15,451 nt of DNA from Bacteroidaceae bacterium (lineage in GTDB: Bacteria; Bacteroidota; Bacteroidia; Bacteroidales; Bacteroidaceae), in contig JAQVXN010000011.1 of the NCBI GenBank assembly GCA_028709135.1, positions 1-15,451 of the forward strand. Direction: 5' to 3'. The notes beneath the pieces are model-generated. The model did not search any database, was not told where the DNA came from, and worked only from the letters and a program-made list of their open reading frames with translations. Below, in pieces: positions 1-7,206 of the stretch; the stretch's first letter is position 1, and every line of letters starts with the position of its first letter. A program made the position numbers and the translations under genes.

Positions 1-1514
1 TCCACGCACTCAATACTCTTGATATGTTCTTGTGAAAGATAAGCTGCAGGTCCCCCTATTGTACCCAAATAAAAGCCTCCATGTTTTTTACAGGAATCCG
101 TAACTACCTGCGTACGATTACCTTTAGCAATCATAACAAGGCTACCTCCATGTTCCTGGAAAAGATCCACATACGGATCCATGCGATTAGCTGTAGTAGG
201 TCCCATAGAACCACACGGCATGCCTTCGGGTGTTTTAGCGGGTCCGGCATAAAGCACAGGATGATCTTTAAAATATTGTGGCAAATCCTCACCTTTGTCA
301 AGACGCTCTTTCAAGCGCGCATGAGCAATGTCACGAGCCACAATAATTGTACCATTCAAACTAATACGCGTACTAACAGGATATTTTGACAAAATCTTAC
401 AAACTTCGCTAATCGGTTGGTTGAGGTCAATCTGAATAGCATTGTCTTCTCCAGCTTGACGCATTTCTTCCGGTATAAGACGAGCAGGATTATTATCCAT
501 TTTTTCAATCCAAATACCTTCGCGATTAATTTTACATTTAATATTGCGATCGGCAGAGCAACTTACACCAAGTCCTACGGGGCATGAAGCTCCGTGACGC
601 GGAAGGCGAATAATACGCACGTCATGGGCAAAATATTTGCCGCCAAACTGTGCACCAAGACCTATTTTGTAAGCTTCTGCAAGCACTTGTTTCTCCAATT
701 CCAAATCTCGGAAAGCGCGACCGTAAGCATTACCCGTAGTAGGCAAATTATCATAATAATGAGTAGAAGCCAATTTCACAGTAAGCAAGTTGCGCTCTGC
801 AGAAGTGCCTCCAATGACAAAAGCAATATGATAAGGCGGACATGCAGCGGTACCCAAAGTTTTCATTTTTTCAACCAGAAAAGGCACAAGTGTTTGCGGA
901 TTCAGAATCGCTTTAGTTTCCTGATAGAGATAGCTCTTATTCGCAGAACCACCGCCTTTGGCAACACAGAGGAAACGATATTCCATACCTTCGGTAGCTT
1001 CCAAATCTATTTGTGCAGGCAAATTGCACCGAGTATTAACCTCCTCATACATATTCAAGGGTGCATTCTGGCTGTAGCGCAGATTATCCTCAGTATAAGT
1101 ATTGTACACGCCGCGAGAGAGGGCCTCTTCGTCACAAAAACCCGTCCAGACCTGTTGTCCTTTTTCTCCATGAATAATCGCAGTACCCGTATCCTGGCAG
1201 AAAGGCAATATACCTTTTGCTGCCACATCGGCATTACGCAGAAACGTAAGAGCCACGAACTTGTCATTGTCAGTGGCTTCAGGGTCAGAGAGGATTTCGG
1301 CCACTTGCTTATTATGAGCAGGACGCAGCATAAATTCCACATCATGGAAAGCCTGCTGGGCAAGAAGTGTCAGGGCCTCTGGCGCTACTTTCAAAATACT
1401 TTTTCCTTCAAATTCGGAAACAGAAACATAATCTTTGGTGAGAAGATAATACTCCGTATCATCTTTTCCAACCTCAAACATAGGTTGATACTTAAAATCA
1501 GGTGTTGTTGCCAT
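1..1514 (-). CDS. fumA: Class I fumarate hydratase ([4Fe-4S], FumA/FumB type), 3' end cut by window
   Basis: Interconverts fumarate and L-malate in the cytoplasm, using an oxygen-sensitive [4Fe-4S] cluster. In Bacteroidetes it would serve the reductive branch that makes succinate. Reading the complement from the ATG at 1514 gives an unbroken frame of 504 codons to the window edge; E. coli FumA is about 548 residues, so roughly 40 are missing. The three cluster cysteines are visible: C106 in FCQDTGTA, C225 in AACPPYHIAF and C319 in GVSCSADRN. They sit one residue from the E. coli FumA positions (105, 224, 318). Later segments such as GTIIVARDIAHAR and CGSMGPTTANRMD are typical of the C-terminal half. 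The start is 29 nt past a TAnnTTTG box and gives a normal N-terminus. The gene is monocistronic at its 5' end. The family is certain. The symbol is by homology, since fumA and fumB cannot be told apart here. Confidence 0.96.
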   Translation of the reverse strand, partial: MATTPDFKYQPMFEVGKDDTEYYLLTKDYVSVSEFEGKSILKVAPEALTLLAQQAFHDVEFMLRPAHNKQVAEILSDPEATDNDKFVALTFLRNADVAAKGILPFCQDTGTAIIHGEKGQQVWTGFCDEEALSRGVYNTYTEDNLRYSQNAPLNMYEEVNTRCNLPAQIDLEATEGMEYRFLCVAKGGGSANKSYLYQETKAILNPQTLVPFLVEKMKTLGTAACPPYHIAFVIGGTSAERNLLTVKLASTHYYDNLPTTGNAYGRAFRDLELEKQVLAEAYKIGLGAQFGGKYFAHDVRIIRLPRHGASCPVGLGVSCSADRNIKCKINREGIWIEKMDNNPARLIPEEMRQAGEDNAIQIDLNQPISEVCKILSKYPVSTRISLNGTIIVARDIAHARLKERLDKGEDLPQYFKDHPVLYAGPAKTPEGMPCGSMGPTTANRMDPYVDLFQEHGGSLVMIAKGNRTQVVTDSCKKHGGFYLGTIGGPAAYLSQEHIKSIECV

Positions 1515-1543
1515 ATCTCAATTGATTTTTTATTTCTTCAGGG

Positions 1544-1551
1544 CAAAGATA
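1544..1551 (-). promoter_or_regulatory. Bacteroidetes -7 box for the fumarase gene
   Basis: On the minus strand this reads TATCTTTG, a perfect match to the TAnnTTTG box of the Bacteroidetes primary sigma factor. It lies 29 nt upstream of the fumarase ATG and would give a leader of about 20-25 nt. No clean -33 TTTG is present at the expected 19-21 bp upstream; only a weak GTTAC is there. Inferred from the consensus alone. Confidence 0.6.
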
Positions 1552-1717
1552 ATACAAATCGGTCGAAAAGTGTAACGAAAGGCTAGCTCTTTCTAAGCAG
1601 TTTAGCAAGATGTAGTTAATTCCGTGAAAAATTACGGCTTTCATCATTATGTCTCCGCAAAATGAAAACTTTATCTGCATTTTTTAAAACCAAATTTATC
1701 TCAATACCCTATCAGCT

Positions 1718-3715
1718 TTATTCTTTAACCTTTTTCATGCGAGCAACAATCTCATCACCAAGAGCCGATTTAGTATTGATGTGACTCAAAACAGACATTA
1801 CAAAAGGATTGCTTTCAAAATCTCCTCGCACACGTTCAAAATCTTCCTCCTTATCACGCCGTGTGCCGTCCGCTCCGAAACCAGTCCTGGAAGCCAATGA
1901 GAATTCTTTTTTTGCATCCTCATAAACCATTTGGTCAAGACCTACAACAGCTATTCGCCAACGCTCTACTAAATTTATAATCTGCTCAGCCGTTATGGTC
2001 CTTAGATCTAAACCAAAATAGTTCTGAATTTCTTCATACGCCCAAGTCCATTCATACGTATAGTAATGAGCGTGTATATCAGCAAAACGGGCATTGATTT
2101 CCTTGAGTTTACAAATATGGCCGGCACCAATGTCCTCAATAAGTTTATCTACTTCACTTTTAGGAGCTATCAAGCCGGAAATATCCACCCATTCACCTGT
2201 ACCTATTTCAGTATCAGGAACTAAACGGGCACGAATTTCTGCATTCGATTGAAAAGGAGTTTTCTCCAAACGCTTAATCAAAGAATTGCCCAAAAACTTA
2301 CAAATCCCCGTTTCATACATGCGAATACCGTTACGCAAAGAAGAATTTCTGATTTTTGTACTTTGAAAAGAATAAATGTCAGAAAGTTCTCCGGAAGAAT
2401 GCTGCAATTCAAGGAGGCGCTCGCGTCCTTTCAACATTTTTTGAATGGTATAAGGACTTAACAAATTATAATTGATGCAATCCAACAGGTTTTTGTCCTT
2501 ACGTCCATCCCGTTTAGGCCATTTAGCATTATCGCGCATGGTACCTACACTTCGCAAGTTTACACCCGGCACAAGATATGTTGTGTTGTGATCCTCAATT
2601 AAATAAGAGAACGGAAGATTTGACGTATCTGAATGAGTCACATGACGTCCCATTACCAGAGAGAACGCTCCTACACGAGAGGGCCATAAAATATAAGAAT
2701 CAGACGCCGTCTTCGCCCCGCGTTCCAGTGTACCTTGATGAATAGGGCCCAACTTATACATGTGGTTGCTCTGATTGGACCCAGAGCCTGCATTCATAAA
2801 AGAAAATACCCCGGCTATCAACAACGTGGATTTATGATGCGTCACCGTATATGGTCCGGCAAAAATAGCACAGGCCTCGCCATTTTCACCTTGACAATTA
2901 CTAAAGAAAAGCGAGTCCGAAGCGGAATAGGTATGGCCCAATTTGCATGCCTGACCGATAAAGCAGCGTGTTATCATCGTGCCATCGGTAACGCTCGAGC
3001 CTGAAGAAATAATAAAATCCTCACAAACTACATTGTAGCCTATTAATACAGGTGCATCGGCGTTACTGTTCACGCTGCCGTTCATCAGCCGGCACGTACC
3101 TTCAATACGAGCGCAGTCTCCCACGCGCACATTTTTAATAGAACCTGTATTCAGAATGGTCACATTCTTTCCTATCGTACCAATCTCAGAAGCATGCTTC
3201 TCCGCATAATGCTCCGTGATGGCGTTGATTTTGTCGATCAAATTTGGATAATGACGATACAAAGCAGCAATATATGCCAAATGCGCGGAAAGTTTATCAT
3301 TAATCAGCACTTCGCGTCCTCCGTTTTCATTCAGCACAGAGACAGCTACACCATTACCAAAACGGGATTTCTCTGTCACAACAATTTCATCTACGTTTTC
3401 AATAAAAGAATCCTCACCTATTTCATAATTGGCAATATAATTCTGTATGTTTTCAATACAACAATTATCACCCACCGCAACATGACACAATGTAACATGC
3501 GACAAACCAGAATGTTTGGTAACACCGCCAGGTAATAAAAATGTTTTTTCAAAAATACCCAATTTAATGGTACCCGAAAAACGTACGTCACGGATATATT
3601 CAGTAGAAAAACCGTCGTCTACATCTATTTTTGCCCAATCGTCGGCCAAACAAAGCTGCGCCACAAGTTTGTCTATTTCTTCCCGACGCAATTTTCTATA
3701 TGATTTCTTCTCCAT
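1718..3715 (-). CDS. DUF4954 family protein with left-handed beta-helix-like repeats
   Basis: A 665-residue protein that I recognise as the DUF4954 family of Bacteroidetes and spirochaetes; the molecular function is unknown to me. About residues 45-390 read as short beta-strand repeats with the I/V-G-x hexapeptide rhythm of left-handed beta-helix acyltransferases and sugar-nucleotide enzymes, for example IGTIGKNVTI (178-187), VRVGDCARIEG (196-206) and CFIGQACKLG (251-260). A Gly/Asn/His-rich block (HHKSTLLIAGVFSFMNAG, 293-310, then QSNHMYKLGPIHQG, 315-328) looks like an active or binding site. The C-terminal third (about 405-665) is mostly helical and charged. There is no signal peptide or membrane span, so it is probably cytoplasmic. 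It starts 12 bp after the hflX stop on the same strand, so the two are likely cotranscribed. I see no hairpin terminator after it. A nucleotidyl- or acyltransferase-like role is only a guess from the fold. Confidence 0.88.
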   Translation of the reverse strand: MEKKSYRKLRREEIDKLVAQLCLADDWAKIDVDDGFSTEYIRDVRFSGTIKLGIFEKTFLLPGGVTKHSGLSHVTLCHVAVGDNCCIENIQNYIANYEIGEDSFIENVDEIVVTEKSRFGNGVAVSVLNENGGREVLINDKLSAHLAYIAALYRHYPNLIDKINAITEHYAEKHASEIGTIGKNVTILNTGSIKNVRVGDCARIEGTCRLMNGSVNSNADAPVLIGYNVVCEDFIISSGSSVTDGTMITRCFIGQACKLGHTYSASDSLFFSNCQGENGEACAIFAGPYTVTHHKSTLLIAGVFSFMNAGSGSNQSNHMYKLGPIHQGTLERGAKTASDSYILWPSRVGAFSLVMGRHVTHSDTSNLPFSYLIEDHNTTYLVPGVNLRSVGTMRDNAKWPKRDGRKDKNLLDCINYNLLSPYTIQKMLKGRERLLELQHSSGELSDIYSFQSTKIRNSSLRNGIRMYETGICKFLGNSLIKRLEKTPFQSNAEIRARLVPDTEIGTGEWVDISGLIAPKSEVDKLIEDIGAGHICKLKEINARFADIHAHYYTYEWTWAYEEIQNYFGLDLRTITAEQIINLVERWRIAVVGLDQMVYEDAKKEFSLASRTGFGADGTRRDKEEDFERVRGDFESNPFVMSVLSHINTKSALGDEIVARMKKVKE

Positions 3716-3727
3716 ATCTACTTTCTT

Positions 3728-4987
3728 TTATGATTTGGTCTCTTCATAAGTATCGAAGAGAAAATCGTTATACGGATATTTCTGCACGTGAAGTTCACGC
3801 ACCTTTATATAAAGTTTACGGCGAAGTTCTTCTATATTCGTCCTTTCCCGAGCCGAAATGAAAATACAGTCCTCACCAACTTTGGCCATCCAAGTAGACA
3901 TAAGTTCCTCCAATGTCCAATTTTCTCTCGTTTTGGGAGTCAGATCATCGGCATCTTTTTGAATATACGTATAGGCATCTATCTTATTAAACACAATCAT
4001 ACTGGGTTTTCCACCCGCTCCTATTTCCGAAAGCGTGCGATTGGTCACTTCCAACTGTTCTTCAAAATCAGGATGCGAGATGTCCACCACATGAACCAGC
4101 ATGTCTGCTTCGCGCACCTCATCGAGAGTAGATTTAAAAGAATCCACCAAAGTCGTAGGTAACTTGCGAATAAAACCTACCGTATCACTCAAGAGAAAAG
4201 GCAGATTGTCCACAACCATCTTGCGCACCGTGGTATCAAGTGTAGCAAAAAGTTTGTTTTCGGCAAAGACATCACTTTTTGACAATAAATTCATCAACGT
4301 AGACTTGCCTACATTGGTATAACCCACTAGCGCCACACGAATCAACTTACCGCGATTTTGCCGTTGAGTGGTTTTCTGCTGATCTATTTCGATCAAACGT
4401 TTTTTGAGCAACGCCATACGATTCAAAATAATACGACGGTCCATTTCAAGTTGAGTTTCACCAGGGCCACGCAATCCAACACTTCCTTTTCCGCCTCCGG
4501 ATCCACTCCCGCCTCCTTGGCGTTCCAAATGAGTCCACAGTCGTTGCAAGCGAGGCAGTAGATAACGATATTGCGCCAACTCCACCTGCGTCTTAGCATT
4601 TGCCGTCTGCGCCCGCATGGCAAAAATATCTAGAATCAAAGACGTACGATCCAAAATCTTAATTTCCAACTCTCCTTCAATAATCCGAAGTTGTTGTGCA
4701 GAAAGTTCGTCATCAAAAATCACCATACCTACTTCGCGATCAGCTTTTTCTTCTGCCACGATGTATTCATGTATTTCGTCCAACTTACCTTTCCCCACAT
4801 AAGTACTGCTGTTTGGACCTCCTTGCCGCTGTGTAAAACGCTTTACGGTTCGTGCCCCAGCTGTCTCTGCCAGAAACTCCAATTCATCCAGATATTCCTT
4901 CGTTTTTCGCTCATCCTGGTCAGGCGTAATCAAGGCAACCAGTACTGCCGTCTCGGTCTTGGCTTCAGAAATTACAAACTCTTTCAT
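3728..4987 (-). CDS. hflX: GTPase HflX, ribosome-associated
   Basis: HflX is a cytoplasmic GTPase that binds the 50S subunit and splits stalled ribosomes under stress. The 419-residue length is normal for the family. The N-terminal HflX domain includes TYVGKGKLDEI (62-72) and FDDELSAQQLR (91-101). It is followed by a helical region with the family signature GLRGPGETQLE (171-181), preceded by a Gly/Ser-rich linker (157-168). The G domain has G1 GYTNVGKST (222-230), a G2-region TLDTT (249-253), G3 DTVGF (268-272), G4 NKID (334-337) and G5 SAR (378-380), all intact. The leader is A-rich with no Shine-Dalgarno site, as usual in this phylum. It is the first gene of a two-gene unit with the DUF4954 gene and is divergent from glmS. 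Nothing looks degraded. Confidence 0.97.
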   Translation of the reverse strand: MKEFVISEAKTETAVLVALITPDQDERKTKEYLDELEFLAETAGARTVKRFTQRQGGPNSSTYVGKGKLDEIHEYIVAEEKADREVGMVIFDDELSAQQLRIIEGELEIKILDRTSLILDIFAMRAQTANAKTQVELAQYRYLLPRLQRLWTHLERQGGGSGSGGGKGSVGLRGPGETQLEMDRRIILNRMALLKKRLIEIDQQKTTQRQNRGKLIRVALVGYTNVGKSTLMNLLSKSDVFAENKLFATLDTTVRKMVVDNLPFLLSDTVGFIRKLPTTLVDSFKSTLDEVREADMLVHVVDISHPDFEEQLEVTNRTLSEIGAGGKPSMIVFNKIDAYTYIQKDADDLTPKTRENWTLEELMSTWMAKVGEDCIFISARERTNIEELRRKLYIKVRELHVQKYPYNDFLFDTYEETKS

Positions 4988-5104
4988 CTTTTTCTTTTTT
5001 TGTTATTCAACCTTTCAGACAACATCTGCGCGCTTTGCCCTCAAATGATTCCCGAACGTTTTTAATATACGCCAGCGATTATCTGACTTTCTTCTGTTTG
5101 TATG

Positions 5105-5112
5105 CAAAAATA
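5105..5112 (-). promoter_or_regulatory. Candidate -7 box for the hflX-DUF4954 unit
   Basis: The minus strand reads TATTTTTG, matching TAnnTTTG. It is about 117 nt upstream of the hflX ATG, so the leader would be about 110 nt, longer than for its neighbours. There is no good -33 box. The surroundings are AT-rich, so a chance match is possible. Confidence 0.4.
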
Positions 5113-5262
5113 CATCATTTTTCGATAAACCTCGGAACTTTAGTTGATATTCGAAAAAACAAGATAGAAAGACTTTCTTGGACGATCTCCGTCATACACT
5201 GCTAAATACCTTAAAAGCAATAAAAAAAGGCTGTTGCAGAACTTTATAACCACAGAAAGAAT

Positions 5263-5270
5263 TAATTTTG
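5263..5270 (+). promoter_or_regulatory. Candidate -7 box for glmS
   Basis: Reads TAATTTTG, matching TAnnTTTG, and ends 28 nt before the ATG at 5299. Transcription would start near 5276, downstream of the in-frame ATG at 5272, which rules that ATG out as the start if this is the real promoter. No clean -33 element is seen at 19-21 bp. Confidence 0.55.
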
Positions 5271-5298
5271 CATGAAATCTATCATAAATTTTATTTTT

Positions 5299-7164
5299 AT
5301 GTGCGGAATAGTTGGATATATTGGATCACAAGAAGCCTTTCCTATTCTTATAAAGGGGCTCAAGCAATTAGAGTATCGCGGTTACGACAGTGCCGGCATC
5401 GCATTAATCTCTGAAAGCAAGAAGCTTAATATTTATAAGACCAAAGGAAAGGTCATACATCTCGAAGAAGAAACCCAAAACAGGGACAAGTCCGGGAACG
5501 TTGGCATTGCCCATACACGCTGGGCCACACATGGAGAACCTTCCGTTGTCAATGCCCATCCACACATTTCCATGAGTGGAGAACTCACCTTGGTTCATAA
5601 CGGCATCATCGAGAATTATGCATTACTCAAAGAACAGCTTATTGAAAAAGGATATACTTTCAAAAGTACTACCGACACGGAAGTTCTTGTACAATTGATA
5701 GATTATTATTATCAAAAAAACGGGAAGAAACTCACGAAAGCCGTTTGCAAAGCCCTGAATGACGTGATTGGAGCTTACGCCATTGTAGTACTTGAGACGA
5801 ATAACCCTGGACATCTCGTTGCAGCGCGCAAATCAAGTCCCCTCGTTGTTGGAGTCGGTCAGGACCAAAAAGATTACTACATCGCCAGCGACGCTACCCC
5901 CATTGTAGCATATACGAAAAAAGTTGTTTATCTTGAAGACGGACAAATAGCAGACATCACTCCAAATAAAGAGATTGAAATCATCAACTTGGAAGAAAAA
6001 AGCATGAATGTAGATATTCATGAAGTTAACTTGGACATTTCAAAACTGAGCAAAGGAGGATTTGATCACTTTATGCTAAAGGAAATCTACGATCAGCCTC
6101 AATGTCTAAAAGACTGCATGAGAGGGCGCCTCTTTGTTGACGAAGAAAATCCATGCAATAACCGCATTGTGCTTTCCGCACTAACAAATTTCAAAGACCG
6201 CCTGCTTCAAGCTAAACATATTATTATTGTAGCTTGCGGCACGAGCTGGCATGCCGGTCTGATAGGAAAGCAACTGATTGAAAAATTCTGTCGTATTCGT
6301 GTAGAAGTTGAATACGCCAGTGAATTCAGATATCGTGATCCCGTTATAGAAAAAGACGACGTTATCATTGCCATCAGTCAAAGCGGTGAAACAGCTGACA
6401 CTCTCGCTGCCATTCAACTAGCAAAAGAACACGGTGCACTTATTTTCGGCATTGTCAATGCTGTAGGTTCTTCAATTGCCAGAGAAGCAGATACCGGCAT
6501 CTATATTCACGTCGGTCCTGAAATAGGTGTTGCCAGTACAAAAGCTTTCACGGGACAAGTAAATGTCCTCACTCTTCTTGCTTTGGCTCTCGGACATGAA
6601 ATAGGAACTTTGCCCGACGATCAATATCGTCAAAACATTGCGGAACTATCCTTGATACCTTCCAAAATACAAGAAGTTCTTCAGCAAAATGAAAAAATCA
6701 AACGCATTTCCACCTATTTCACCTATGCGCGCAACTTTCTCTACTTGGGTAGAGGTTTTAACTATCCAGTAGCCCTTGAAGGAGCTTTAAAACTCAAAGA
6801 AATCAGTTACATTCATGCAGAAGGTTATCCTGCTGCCGAAATGAAGCACGGACCTATTGCACTTGTGGATCAAGAAATGCCAATCATTTTCATAGCAACC
6901 CACCATAAACTTTATCAAAAAATTATCAGCAACATGGAAGAAGTAAAGTCTCGAAAAGGACGTATACTCGCCATCGTTACGGAAGGCGATGAAGACGTGA
7001 AAAAGATTGCGAATGAAACCATCGAAATTCCTCAAACACTCAACTTTCTCATTCCTCTCTTAACCGTCATTCCGCTACAACTATTATCTTATCACGTAGC
7101 AGTAGCCAGAGGTCTCAATGTAGACATGCCGAGAAATTTGGCTAAAAGCGTTACCGTGGAATAG
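5299..7164 (+). CDS. glmS: Glutamine--fructose-6-phosphate aminotransferase (isomerizing)
   Basis: Makes glucosamine-6-phosphate from fructose-6-phosphate and glutamine, the first step to UDP-GlcNAc for peptidoglycan and LPS; cytoplasmic. Translation from 5299 gives 621 residues beginning MCGIVGYIG. Cys2, exposed after Met removal, is the glutaminase nucleophile, so the longer frame from 5272 (nine extra residues) is rejected. The Ntn glutaminase domain spans about 1-240 with RWATHG (74-79) and HNGIIENY (100-107). The first SIS domain has CGTSWHAG (313-320) and SQSGETADT (360-368). The second has LGRGFNYPVALEGALKLKE (483-501) and EMKHGPIALV (514-523). It ends with the conserved PRNLAKSVTVE, forming the sugar site and closing lid. 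The length fits the family (E. coli 609). The GH3 gene follows after 42 bp with no terminator between, so some readthrough is plausible. Confidence 0.98.
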   Translation: MCGIVGYIGSQEAFPILIKGLKQLEYRGYDSAGIALISESKKLNIYKTKGKVIHLEEETQNRDKSGNVGIAHTRWATHGEPSVVNAHPHISMSGELTLVHNGIIENYALLKEQLIEKGYTFKSTTDTEVLVQLIDYYYQKNGKKLTKAVCKALNDVIGAYAIVVLETNNPGHLVAARKSSPLVVGVGQDQKDYYIASDATPIVAYTKKVVYLEDGQIADITPNKEIEIINLEEKSMNVDIHEVNLDISKLSKGGFDHFMLKEIYDQPQCLKDCMRGRLFVDEENPCNNRIVLSALTNFKDRLLQAKHIIIVACGTSWHAGLIGKQLIEKFCRIRVEVEYASEFRYRDPVIEKDDVIIAISQSGETADTLAAIQLAKEHGALIFGIVNAVGSSIAREADTGIYIHVGPEIGVASTKAFTGQVNVLTLLALALGHEIGTLPDDQYRQNIAELSLIPSKIQEVLQQNEKIKRISTYFTYARNFLYLGRGFNYPVALEGALKLKEISYIHAEGYPAAEMKHGPIALVDQEMPIIFIATHHKLYQKIISNMEEVKSRKGRILAIVTEGDEDVKKIANETIEIPQTLNFLIPLLTVIPLQLLSYHVAVARGLNVDMPRNLAKSVTVE

Positions 7165-7206
7165 CATCAATGAGATTTTTAATCATTTTACAAAATATCA
7201 AACATC

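Larger units (their letters stand above)
4988..5298. other. Divergent intergenic region between hflX and glmS
   Basis: This 311-bp AT-rich gap separates two divergent housekeeping genes and holds no gene. Each strand has a TAnnTTTG box: 5105-5112 toward hflX and 5263-5270 toward glmS. I saw no sign of a glmS ribozyme, which is known from Firmicutes and relatives; the short predicted glmS leader leaves no room for one. Confidence 0.7.

Noticed and set aside
594..1586. A 330-codon open frame on the plus strand
   Set aside because: It is antisense to the fumarase gene, whose minus-strand frame carries all family motifs and cluster cysteines. The plus-strand product has no recognisable motif.
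1498..1680. A 60-codon minus-strand frame upstream of the fumarase gene
   Set aside because: It runs through the predicted fumarase promoter and overlaps its start out of frame; no homology or composition supports it.
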